Assembly (NCBI RefSeq): GCF_000208745.1
Contig: NC_030859.1
Coordinates: 15,905,426-15,969,425 of the forward strand
Reading direction: 5' to 3'
From: Theobroma cacao
Lineage: Eukaryota > Streptophyta > Magnoliopsida > Malvales > Malvaceae
Length of the DNA: 64,000 nt
Every line of letters begins with the position of its first letter. The first letter of the stretch is position 1. Positions 46,861-57,228 of this stretch are shown here, piece by piece. A program made the translations under genes and the position numbers. The notes under the pieces were generated by a model. The model worked only from the letters and a program-made list of their open reading frames with translations, did not search any database and had not been told where the DNA came from.

Positions 46861-48009
46861 TAAAACACTCTCACACTTTAAACTCTTCCACACACAATGA
46901 CCCAAAAAACAGTAAAATTGTACAAATTATTTTTTCTAATTTGAAATTGTTATCCTTTAATTTTGAACAACGTCGTTAGTATTTATAATGAAGCATGTGT
47001 TTTAAAGAAAGCCCATTTGCTCCTTTCATTCTTCTCTCTAAAACATCAGCCATCATCATTTTCTTCTTCTCTCTGTTAAATCAAACTCTTCCTTGTTTGT
47101 TTTCAACTATTTGTTCTTTTTTTTCTTTTTTGAAAGTATTATTCCTTATTTCTTTCTTTCTTTTTTCTATTCAAAACACACTTTTCTATGGTTTATTTCC
47201 TAATTCTTGTTTTTTTTTTATTTTTGCAATTTCTTGTCGATGGCCGTGACCATGAGCCTTTTTTTTTTTTGTAATTTTTTGTCAATGGTCGCGGCCACGG
47301 GCAGGTGACGACCATGGTCACAAGCCTTCTAGGGGTCCAAAGCATGATGGTGTAGTTGGGGGCCCACTGCCACGAAGTGGTGACAGCCTTGGCCATGCAC
47401 TACTTCAACTTCTAATGTGATTGGTTCTTATTTCGAAGCTGAACTAGGAAAAGTGATAAACATAAAAGTTGTAGCTCTACTTCTTAACTTTCTAATAGTT
47501 TAAAAATCACATCATTTAAACTTCTGTAGTGGGAGATATGCTTGAAATACCACAATAAGTGCAATGAAAGTCTGCACCTAGAATGCACTCTCCTACTTCA
47601 ATTAAAAGTCCTTCAACATAAAACACCTTCAAAAGCACAATTTAATCAATAGTAACCATACTTAGACAAATCAACAACTAACTTAGCCTAAAATAATCTA
47701 AATTCAATTGATCGAACATAATTTACTTAAATTAAAATAATATCTAAAAACACCTAAAACTTTAAGATAAAACATAAGAACATAGCAAATTATTAACCAA
47801 AATTAAGACCAAATAACTCTATATCATAGAGGTATCGGGTGTCAATTTTCTTAATCCGTTATTTGCTTATTGTTTTTTGTTTTTTTTCTTGTAATTGACA
47901 TTTCTTTTGGTTTTTATTGTTTTTTCATATTTTGTTAATGTCACGTAAGTTGATTACTGGGTTTTTCCTATATAGTGATTAAACTTCTTAAATTATATTC
48001 CTACTTTGA
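46861..48009. other. non-coding spacer with a short GC-richer duplication
   Basis: At about 47.22-47.31 kb two units with ttgtcgatggccgtgaccat / ttgtcaatggtcgcggccac repeat in tandem. A minus-strand ORF covering them has a basic, low-complexity product and is not called. No gene is seen. Confidence 0.4.
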
Positions 48010-48470
48010 TAGTTAGCCCTAATAGTCCTCCGTAGTTGAAAACCTTCATTTTTTCAATATCTTTCCACTTGAAGGAGATGCGGTTTTGGCCTAGCTTTAT
48101 GATTTCCCACACCGGGTTCTACCAACCAAATTGGATAGTGGCAGTCAAAAACATTGAGTCGCCAGCTTGCTTCTGCACATATTTCAACCATTAATTAAAA
48201 TTATTTTCTATCAATAGTTGCATGTTTAATTATCAAATTTACCTTCCATGATCCAATTTCAAGGTAAGAAACTGGGAAAATCCTTAGCTGTTCTGTGTTT
48301 TTAGGCTTCCTTCTATATAAAATGTGACAAGGTCCTTTTTGTTGATAAGCCTCAAAATCTCAATACCAACAAGTACTTGAGGAGGCATTGAAGTCTCAAT
48401 GATCGAATTCTTGCTTGTAGAAAAACTTTCTTCGTTATTAGGCTGATAATGATACGACATTCTGAAGCAC
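48010..48470 (-). pseudogene. host-gene fragment, possibly TRF2/HOY1 PH-like domain (minus copy)
   Basis: Minus-strand frames give MSYHYQPNNEESFSTS at the start, FPVSYLEIGSWKVNLIIKH, then NPVWEIIKLGQNRISFKWKD and EKMKVFNYGGLLGLTIKV. In the plant family with a TRF2/HOY1 PH-like domain, a segment of the type F-P-A-x-x-x-x-I-G-x-W is followed by VWE-I-L and an IEIQWSDI-x-A-L-K-like strand. The spacing and pattern here resemble that, but I cannot confirm it. Frames are broken between pieces. Confidence 0.4.
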
Positions 48471-48509
48471 GTGGGACTAAGCCATTGATTCCCAAAAGCC
48501 CCCACAAGC

Positions 48510-48985
48510 TTGAGAATGTCATATCATTATCAGCCTAATAATGAAGAAAGTTCATCAGTAAGGCAGAATTCTAGCATTAAGACTTCCATGCCTACTCCTC
48601 AAGAACTTACTGGCAATGTAATTTTAGACTTGCCAACTAAAAAAACCTTGTCACATTTCATATAAAGGAAGCCTAAAAACACAGAACAACCAAGGACATT
48701 TTTCAATTTGTTCTCTTGAAATTGGATTGTGGAAGGAAAATTTGATAATTAAATTTGCAATAGATGACAGAAAATAATTTTAATTAATGGTGAGATATGT
48801 GCAGAAACAAGCTAGCGACTCAATGATCTTGATTGCCAACATTTAATTTGGTTAGTAGAACTTAGTGTGGGAAATCGTAGAACTAGGCCAGAAATGCATC
48901 TCGTTCAAGTGGAAAGATGTCGAAAAAATGAAGGTTTTCAATAAGGGAGGACTATCAGAGCCAACTATCAAAGTAAGAAATGCAA
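48510..48985 (+). pseudogene. host-gene fragment, possibly TRF2/HOY1 PH-like domain (plus copy)
   Basis: Inverted partner of 48010-48470. Frames give MSYHYQPNNEESSSVRQNSS, then FSLEIGLWKENLIIKFAIDD, then NLVWEIVELGQKCISFKWKD and EKMKVFNKGG. It has different stops from its partner, so the two copies have drifted separately. It is not expected to encode a protein. Confidence 0.4.
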
Positions 48986-48989
48986 TTTA

Positions 48990-49320
48990 TTGTTTCTTTG
49001 GTAGTTGAATCTATAATTTGAAACACCTCCAAATCCTCTAAAGTCAATCTGAATATGAAAATAGAAGCCTTGTTGCAATTATTTTTCTTTTTCTGCTTAA
49101 ATTTAATTCAATATGTGAATATAAAAATAAAAAATATATAAAGAGATTTAATATGAAATGAAAAACAAACCAAATTAACAAGATTTTTATCAACAATTAA
49201 ATATGTAATTAGAAATGCCTCCAAATCCTCTTAGAGTTAAGCTAAATCTGCAAATAGAAACCTCAATGCAATTATTTTCCTTTGTTCACTTATATTTAAT
49301 TCAATATATGTATGTAGCTA
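48990..49320. repeat. ~190-bp direct repeat, two copies here and one at 51.65-51.85 kb
   Basis: A segment of the type cctccaaatcctctaaagtc, then gaaaatagaagccttgttgc, then atttaattcaatatgtgaat occurs at about 49.00-49.18, 49.20-49.32 and 51.65-51.86 kb. In the last case the order of its halves is shifted. Confidence 0.65.
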
Positions 49321-50801
49321 AAACCAAAATATTTGCCGCCCTTTTTTGTTATCAAGAGAAAATGCCCTTGGTAATGTCTGATTAAAAAGGAAAACAATCT
49401 CATTACCAAATTTTTTTTAATATATATATAATCTGATTAGAAAAAATATCTATCAAATGTCACTTACGATGATCTGAAATTCTAGCACAAATGCAATTTT
49501 CCTTTTGAGTTTTTCATTTCTTTAGTTATAAAGAAGGCTTATATATGCATTTCTACTTTCATGTATACAAGGAACAAAAACACTCATAATTTGGTTTTTT
49601 TTTCTTCACAATGACATGGACTGTATATAGGAATTAATTAAAAACAACTCTCCATTTTTCCCTTATTCGATCATCCTTTATAATAAAACTTAATATGTTT
49701 AAATTTAAAATCTTTAATATAATATAAAAGACTTAAAACAATTAAACTGTTAATATATTTCAAAAGAAATATTTACAAGTGCTAAGGATGAGGCAATAAT
49801 GTATATGATTTCATTTCGGTAATGTTTGATAAAAGAGGAAGAAAATCTTATTGTCAAAATTTCATGTTAAAGCGTTAGAACCAAAAATGAAAGGCTTTGT
49901 TTAAATTTCAAAATGTTAAGGGGAAAAATATCTCTCATGTTGAATGTTGGATAAATATTTCATTAAGACTTAGTGTCACGAATCTCACATCAGTAAAGGA
50001 TGAGATGACATGTTTATAAGTAAAGACCTTCCTCTACCTTTTTTTGAAAAGCTTGTCGTCTTATTGATGAAATTGTACGCAAAGTGCCATTTGAAATCCC
50101 TAGCCAAGGTGAGTAGAAGACTGTTAATGACATCAAAAGTTTAGCCAAACAGTATAGCACTGAACAATTTTGACCAAGTGCCATTTACAAAAATCTGTGG
50201 CACCACTGCACTCTCAAAACTTAGATATAACCGAAAACCACCCTATGTGGTGAAAACTAAACCTTATTAGTAATCCTAAAAGAACCACTCCTAGTTGCAA
50301 ACATGAAGAAAAGTCCCCGTGACCCTTTAACATATTCATTAAAACACAAATACCAAACACACAAACCAGATCTAAATCAACCTACACCATGAGTTCGAGC
50401 ACAAATTGCAAAACTCCAAAATTTTGTTAGGTCTCTTGATCTCTGGCACTGAAAATAAAAAATCAAATTCCATCCTCAAGCACTTAAGATAATTGACAAC
50501 CAATCTAACACACAACAGTTAGATGATTCCACTTGGTCTACTTAATAAACATGTTTTTTTGGTTGAAAATGTGAACCCATGACCAACTGGTATCAAATTA
50601 TAATGAAGTAGTATTAGAAAGCACCATCCTAGAATTGAATATCCTCTAATTTGCTTTGATTCAAGTTTATGGCAAAAATGCCCAAACAATTACCCATCAA
50701 TTTTTGAGCCTAATGAGTCGTCAATTGAAACTTGTTTGGACTACATCCAGTGAATCCACCATGATTTACAACACTAGAAGAGTTCAAAAATTACAAAAGA
50801 C

Positions 50802-51060
50802 ATGATTGAAAAAGGGAAACCAAGTGTAGAACTTAGACTAGTGATTGTCAAGGGCGAAGTCTACATGGAAAAGCATTGCGAGCCGTATGAAACTAGGGAT
50901 TTGTTTACGATATGGGGCATTTTGCAGCTTTTAAGGCTTTACCCTATAAAGCTACTAGATTTAGACCTTTTGTTTTATACTAAAGACTCAACGAGAATCA
51001 AGAAAGGGAACTATCAAGGACTTAATATTTTCATCACTATCGCCATTGTTTCATTATTGT
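50802..51060 (+). pseudogene. GT90 protein O-glucosyltransferase-like fragment (plus copy)
   Basis: Plus-strand frame: VELRLVIVKGEVYMEKHCEP, YETRDLFTIWGILQLLRLYP, KLLDLDLLFY, KGNYQGLN. This matches the CAP10/rumi-type glycosyltransferase 90 segment that reads roughly R-L-x-I-V-x-G-x-x-Y-x-E-x-Y ... TRDxFTxWGILQLLRxYPG ... PDLELMFD. In the family this lies early in the luminal catalytic domain, corresponding to less than a fifth of a normal protein. The downstream part is frame-shifted, and no start or flanking exons exist here, so it is a captured or duplicated gene piece rather than a gene. Confidence 0.75.
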
Positions 51061-51145
51061 GGAGAGGAGGAAGCATTCGAAAAAAATTTACCATCTTTAG
51101 AAGGTTCAGTCAGCAAACACAATGTTGAATACTTTCTCTTATCCA

Positions 51146-51400
51146 CAATAATGAACCAATGGCAGTGGTGATGTAGCATTAGGTCTTTGGTAGTTCCCTT
51201 TCCTGATCCTTATCGAGTCTCCAATATAGAACAAAAGGTCCAAGTCTAGTAGCTTTCTAGTGTAAAACCTTAAAAGTTGTAAAATGCCCCATATCGTAAA
51301 CAAATCCCTAGTTTCGTAAGGCTTGTCGTGCTTCTCCATATAAACCTCACCCTTGACAATCAATAATCTAAGTTCTGCACCTGGTTTCCCTTTTTCAATA
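51146..51400 (-). pseudogene. GT90 protein O-glucosyltransferase-like fragment (minus copy)
   Basis: Inverted partner of 50802-51060, head to head around the 80-bp loop. Minus-strand frame: IVKGEVYMEKHDKPYETRD, LFTIWGILQLLRFYTRKLL, then RPNATSPLPLVHYCG. The last block (RPN-x-x-x-x-P-P-L-F-x-Y-C in GT90 proteins) is better kept here than in the plus copy. The two copies still pair over most of about 250 bp, so transcription through both would give a hairpin carrying this host gene sequence. Confidence 0.78.
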
Positions 51401-52923
51401 ATGTCTTTTGTAATTCCTGAATTCTTCTAGTGTTGTAAATCATGATGGATCCACAAGGAATAGTCTGGACAAGTTTCGGTTGATGATTCATCAAGCTCAA
51501 AAACTGATGGGTAATTGTCTAGGCATTTTTGCCACAAACTTGAATTAGAGCAATTTAGACTATATTCAATTTTTGGATGGTGCTTTCTAGTATTACTTTA
51601 TAATCTGATACCACTTGGTCATGGGTTCACGTTTTTAATCAAAAAAACATAATCTTAATATGCAAATAGAAACCTCCTGTCAATTATTTTTCTTTCTTCA
51701 CTTAGATTTAATTCAATAAATAAGTATAAAAATATAAAAATATAAATAATATAAAGAGAATGAATATAAAAGAAACACATACTGGATTAAAAAGATTTTC
51801 TTCGATATAGTTGAATCGACAATTAAAAACACCTTCAAATCCTCGATCTAAAGCTCTAAATAGAACGAAAGGTTTTTTTTTTTTAGAACTACTGAACAAA
51901 GTGTACTAAGGTCTAGAAGGAGTATGTTGACTTCTTTGTTTCTCCTTCTTGGCTTATGTTGGTTTTGATTCAATGGTATGATTTAGCTTCTCCCATCCGA
52001 TATATAAAGTCAATAATTTTAAATGGAAATAAGTAAAGATTTGGTAATATCAAGAAGAAAATCTCATTGCCAAATCTTGCATTAAAGTGTCAAAACCAAA
52101 TATAGAAAACATTGTCATGGTTGATAAGATTTTGATATGTTTTTGCTTCATTCCAAGTAAGAGGAGCCAAAACATGAGTTTTTTCCTTTCAAGTCTTAAT
52201 GTCACAACCCATATTTTCAACCCAAAAACCATACATATTAAGTAGAGGAAAGCCCTTACTTATAAACTGTGGGATTTATGACATTTTACCTCACCCAATT
52301 ATGGAATACCCTCGTTGCATTGGCTCTTTCATCTATAAAGGAAAAGGACCTACCTTGATTCAAGTCTATTTCGACCTTGGTATCTTTCATGAGGTCCCAC
52401 GTTTGTAGAGAGTTAGGTCTAATTTGTTAGTACTTCGTCATGGGCCCACATTTTTAATTAACAAAACATGATTATTAAGTGGGGAAAGGTCCTTACTTAT
52501 AAACTTAAGGCTCATCTCATCTCTTAGTAATGTGAGATCCATGACACTAAGTCTTAATAAATATTTATCCAACATTCAACATGGGAGATATTTTTCCCCT
52601 TAACATTTTGAAATTTAGACAAAGCCTTCCATCTTTGGTTCTAGCATTTTAACATGAGATTTTGACAATGAGATTTTCTTCCTCTTTTATCAAACATTAT
52701 CGAAATAAAATCGCATATATCATCACCTCATCCTTAGCACTTGTAAATATTTCTTTTGAAATATATTAACTAGTTCAATTGTTTTAAGTTTATATTATAT
52801 ATTAAAGATTTTAAATTTAATCATATTAAATTCTATTATAAAAGATGACCAAGTAAGGAAAAAATGGAGAGTTGTTTCTAATTAATTCCTATATATAGTC
52901 CATGTCATTGTGAAAAAAAAAAA

Positions 52924-53208
52924 NNNNNNNNNNNNNNNNNNNNNNNNNNNNNNNNNNNNNNNNNNNNNNNNNNNNNNNNNNNNNNNNNNNNNNNNNNNNN
53001 NNNNNNNNNNNNNNNNNNNNNNNNNNNNNNNNNNNNNNNNNNNNNNNNNNNNNNNNNNNNNNNNNNNNNNNNNNNNNNNNNNNNNNNNNNNNNNNNNNNN
53101 NNNNNNNNNNNNNNNNNNNNNNNNNNNNNNNNNNNNNNNNNNNNNNNNNNNNNNNNNNNNNNNNNNNNNNNNNNNNNNNNNNNNNNNNNNNNNNNNNNNN
53201 NNNNNNNN
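52924..53208. other. sequencing gap (285 N) in the right arm of palindrome 2
   Basis: All bases are N. The left edge ends in the reverse complement of about 49.605 kb and the right edge resumes at the reverse complement of about 49.42 kb. By symmetry the missing piece should be about 180 bp of AT-rich sequence like 49425-49605. The gap probably exists because inverted repeats assemble poorly. ORFs reported across it are meaningless. Confidence 0.95.
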
Positions 53209-53310
53209 TATATATATCAATATATAAAATTGACATGGAGATGTTTTTCCTTTTTTAATCGAACATTACCAAGGGTGGCTTCTCTTGATAACAAAGAAGA
53301 GAAAATATTT

Positions 53311-54005
53311 TAGTTTTACAAAATAAAATAAAAGTGAAACAAAATATTTAACTTGGCCTCCCAAAATATTATGAAACTTATACTTACTAGCTAAGCGTAG
53401 CATATAAATTCTAACCCAATATGTTAAATCTATCAATTTTTTTTAAAACAATAAGAGTGAGTCTACTAACGTAAATCCACTAAATCTTTATATAAATCTA
53501 AGCCTATTATAACATGCTATATCTTAGTAGTCCAGCCTAATAGCCCAATATGTCAACTAGCAGTTGAATAAGCAAATAGAAAATAAAAGGAGTGCTTTCT
53601 CAAGAAGCTACCCGTTTCATGCATAACACACAAAGGAAGGAAGCATTTCATTTGAGTTTGGAAAATTGCTTTCTTTTGCACTCTTGCACGCAAAGAGTGA
53701 GACAGACTCCTTCCATAGTTCCATTCGATTATCAAGAAAACAAGAAACAGATTGTCAAACCCATTCCATCTTCTATATGAATTGTGCTCTTGTGAATTAC
53801 TTGTAAAAGGTAATCTTCTAAAGTCATTGGCTACTTATTATAGTATCTTTTTGTAAAATAGTAAAATTGTAAAAAATATTTCATTATGTCATACAGTCAA
53901 TAGTTATTTCTATGATCCAAACAGCTATTATACTTCAATATTCTTGAATGAAGTTATTATCTATATTAGCATTTTTCTTTTGCTCTTAACAAAATATATT
54001 TGGTA
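53311..54005. other. non-coding spacer
   Basis: AT-rich. Overlapping short ORFs at 53553-53780 on both strands match nothing I recognise. No gene is called. Confidence 0.4.
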
Positions 54006-54440
54006 AATTTGCAATGCTTAACTTTTCATTATGGCTAAATTTTTCAAAATGATTTTAAAAGTGCTTTCAAACTTAAATATTAATTGTTTTGAAAGGCATA
54101 GATTCAATAGAAGCTTTACTTGAGAAAAACGTTTTGAAATCTTGACCATAATTTCAGGGCGAGTTTTCTTCAATGAGCAAAAGTAACTCTTAATCTTGTC
54201 ATTTTAAAATAAGAATATAGCCAACAATCTCTCCTTTTTTTATATGACAAAATTAAGAGTTAAATTTTCTTATTGAAGAAAACTCTCTTTGAAATTATGC
54301 TCAAGATTTCAAAACATTTTTCTCAAGTAAAGCTCGCCTTGAATCTGTGCCTTTTAAAAAAGATTTATATTTGAGTTTAAAAGCACTTTTGAAATCATTT
54401 TGAAAAATCTAGCCATAATGAAAAGTTAAGCATTGCAAAT
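54006..54440. repeat. ~197-bp inverted repeat centred on an LTR start
   Basis: 54006-54202 and 54244-54440 are imperfect reverse complements (tttgcaatgcttaacttttc at the outer left, its complement at the outer right). The 41-bp loop contains, on the minus strand, a purine tract AAGGAGAGAT followed by TGTTGGCTATATTC, which looks like the polypurine tract and start of a 3' LTR of the minus-strand element that follows. The inverted repeat thus straddles that junction. Confidence 0.8.
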
Positions 54441-55129
54441 GTACTCACAGTATGTCTCCCCTTTTTTGTTATATCAAAAAAGAATAAAAAATAGAGTATA
54501 AGAATATAAAACTCACAGAGACATCATATCATCATTAGTAGCAAGAGTTAAACAAGAGATTTACAACAATTGCTTGCATATGGCTAGTCAAAAATGTCAA
54601 TCAATATCAAAAAGCATATTTCATGCGTTATAGATATCAGGAAACATGTGAATGAATGTATGCAAATGGAAATGTTGAAGTCATCCAATAAAGTTAAGAA
54701 TTCAGATGTTCCAAAACTTACAATAAATGTGCTCCAAAAATTAATACATGTCTCTATTGGATTGTCTTAAGGATCAACTATTTGAATCAAACTTCTTCTT
54801 AAGCTGACTTATCTTCTTTTTATGCATTTCTTTTTCATGCAGTAGCTTTTTTATTTGATTGTCAAAGTAGTTATCCATTTTTGCAATCAAGAAATTCATG
54901 ATGTTTTGTGAAAAAGGATTTTCAATGTCAATGAATTTCTTGCTATTATCTGTTTTAGTTTCTTTCTATTCGAGAACTTGTGCAAGTGTCACGTTGTTAG
55001 GATACCATTTCCTTTTAACTCAATGATATTCAAACTCTTTTATTACTTCTTTAATGGTTTGCTAACTTCGACATCTGATCATTAAGTCTACACTAGTGTC
55101 GACCTCAAATGCATCCATCAATTGACTAA

Positions 55130-55814
55130 TCACCATTCTTTAAGAATAAAATGACCCAAGTTGATTTGCTTGTTGTGTTTAATGTGTTGCATGAAGAACA
55201 GATCTTCACTATTCACATATGAATATTCTGTTCCACTTGGTCTTAAAAACCAACACAAAATTAAGTATAAAATTCTATCATAAAAGCTTAGACAGTTTAC
55301 ACTGAAAGTATCTAATGGTGTTAATGGAGGGAAGATGAAAAACTCATTTTCTAGATCATGCTCATTGATTCCATTGTGTATACTCTCTAGATCTATTCCA
55401 AAATTAGGAACTCTTAAGACATGATTAATTACCAGTGGAGAAATACCTATTTCTTTTCCTATGGTTGATGTAGTGAACATGAACCTGGAAGTAAATGCCT
55501 TTCTTTCATTGTCAATGAATGTAGTGTCAGCATTTGAGCATAAAACTTTGACTAAATTTTCATAATAGGATCTATTCATTTCTAAAACTATCAACCAACC
55601 TTGTTCTTTGACATTCTCTAAATATGAAAAATTCTAGTGTACTCAAGTAATCAAAATCAATTGGCTGGCCAAGAATCACTTGATAATATGAAAACAGACA
55701 CAAGTACCTATGTCTTTGTTCGTGACTATTGAAGTTCTTCCTAAAACAATGATTAAACCTTGATGATGATTCTCCTTTTTGGTTTCTAGTAGAGTTTTCA
55801 TGCCTTATTGTCAT
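55130..55814 (-). pseudogene. plant-transposon-protein-like ORF pair
   Basis: Two overlapping minus-strand ORFs (55814-55572 and 55594-55130) read as one product with a frameshift: LSTLEFFIFRECQRTRLVDS, then MNRSYYENLVKVLCSNADTT, then TIGKEIGISPLVINHVLRVP. The layout of an aromatic-rich YxxLVKxFYxN-like segment, a beta strand and an xI-x-x-x-x-I-x-x-ILxIP segment resembles the putative plant transposon protein domain found in large non-autonomous elements. I cannot verify this. It lies downstream of gag in the same element. Confidence 0.45.
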
Positions 55815-56355
55815 GACTAGTGATTTTTTTGATGAACAAGTTTTGGTGAAGAGAAATGGGAGAGTTTTACAGTAGACTTACAATAAAGTTATGGGAGATG
55901 AACAGACCAATAATATTTCTTATAATCTTATAAGAAAATCTGTTTGCCTTTTTACCTTCCTTCTCCAAAGTTTTAACGTTCCTTAAATGGATTTTATCAC
56001 TTTGACTTGTACATTTATTTCATTTGACTACTGTGTTCTTAATCTCTGACATTTTCAATGATAGTCATTAAGACACTAAATTCATACCTAAATACTTTGC
56101 CTTTGCGCCAAGGGGTGAGAAAAAGTTGGATTACTTCTTATAGTGAATGCATGCAATTCATGTCATGACAGAACATTCAAGATACAGTTCTTTTGAAAAG
56201 TTGTGCTTGAAGAATTGATTCTTCAACATAACTGGTTTTTTTTCTTCTTACCTTAATTTGCCTACAACCCAAATTCCCACTTGTTTTTTGATATCCAAAA
56301 TTTCTTTGGATCTTTTTGTTAGTAAAACAAAAACTTTGAAACTCTCTAATGACTT
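55815..56355 (-). other. untranslated interior of the gag-only element
   Basis: No recognisable coding domain. AT-rich, with several stops in all frames. Confidence 0.4.
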
Positions 56356-56640
56356 AGAATAAGAATTTATTTGCTTCGCTCTTGAAACTCAATCAATCAA
56401 TTTTCTTTTTATAATTTTCAAGAGCATTTTTTAGTTTTTCATTTTCATTTCCTACATCATTTAGATTCATCTTACATATTCTAAAATCCATTTTCAATTT
56501 TTTATTTTCTCTTTCTAATTCAAGTTTTACATTTTTCTAAAATTCATTTTCAACATTAAGATTTGAAATATTTTCTTCATTTTCCAAATTTATTCTCTCA
56601 TACCTATGAACTAGTTCATCAAAAACCTCCTCAAATTCTT
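56356..56640 (-). pseudogene. coiled-coil remnant of the retroelement polyprotein
   Basis: The minus-strand frame gives Lys, Glu and Asn-rich heptad-like sequence (RYERINLENEENISNLNVEN, KLELERENKKLKMDFRICKM, then NENEKLKNALENYKKK) with one in-frame stop. Similar coils follow the CCHC knuckle in gag-bearing plant Copia-type elements. Confidence 0.5.
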
Positions 56641-56805
56641 CAAAAGTGTTTTTAAACATACCATCAAATAGATATTTTACCTTCCCTTCCTGATTCAGGA
56701 ACGAAGAGCTTGTTTCACTTTATTGTGAGGATTGAATCTTACTTGACTCATTACCATTGACTGGACTGTTATTTTCTTCCAGCTCTTTTTCTCCATATAT
56801 TTCTT

Positions 56806-57228
56806 CTAGTCTTTCCCATGCTGTTTTTGCACTATTGCATGAAGAAACTTTGTTATATTCTTTATTTCCAATGCAGAAAAGAAAAAGTGCATAGCTTTGG
56901 CATTAAGTTCCAATATGTCTAGGTGACTTGCATTCCATTGATTTAATTCTCTAATTAACTTGCATGAACCATCTTTGATTATTCTCCAAACTTCATAATC
57001 ATTCTCTTCGATAAATTGTTTTATTTGATTTTTCCAATGGTGATAGTCTTTGCCATTGAACGTTGGACACTCTGTTGTTGATGTTCCTTTGTTGGGGGTA
57101 GAGTCTATGTCCATTGGACACTTTGCTAGTTCTTCACTTTTGCCGTTGTGGTTATTTTCAGAAATAGGATTGTTGCATTTTCCTTCCTCATCCACAGTTT
57201 CTTCTTTGATAATTATTATATGACCCAA
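56806..57228 (-). pseudogene. second gag-like N-terminal module
   Basis: A 140-codon minus-strand ORF. After a polar N-terminus it reads CPTFNGKDYHHWKNQIKQFI, then EVWRIIKDG, then LNAKAMHFFFSALEI. This is the pattern of a gag N-terminal segment (P-x-F-x-G-x-x-Y-x-x-W) and the start of UBN2 (LNAKAM-x-x-x-x-SAL). It overlaps the end of the upstream gag ORF by 13 bases in another frame. So gag sequence occurs twice in tandem, of two different types. Confidence 0.6.

Larger units (their letters stand above)
48010..48985. repeat. palindrome 1: ~470-bp inverted repeat with ~27-bp loop
   Basis: Arms at about 48010-48474 and 48501-48985 are reverse complements with moderate divergence. For example, the left arm read on the minus strand has tgtcgtatcattatcagcct and the right arm has tgtcatatcattatcagcct. 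The loop is actaagccattgattcccaa plus a few bases. Each arm holds the same coding-like remnant, listed separately. Confidence 0.88.
49318..53310. repeat. palindrome 2: ~4-kb inverted repeat with central gene fragments
   Basis: Matching arm pairs were read at several depths. 49318-49420 pairs with 53215-53310 (tgttatcaagagaaaatgcc against its complement). 49600-50040 pairs with 52480-52920. 50550-51065 pairs with 51146-51650. The central loop is about 80 bp (51066-51145). The part 50040-50540 has no obvious partner, so the palindrome is imperfect. One arm contains the N gap. Whether it is one rearranged transposon or a stepwise inverted duplication cannot be decided from sequence alone. Confidence 0.85.

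Noticed and set aside
52882..53236. ORFs of more than 100 codons made mostly of X
   Set aside because: They are created by reading through the N gap and carry no information.
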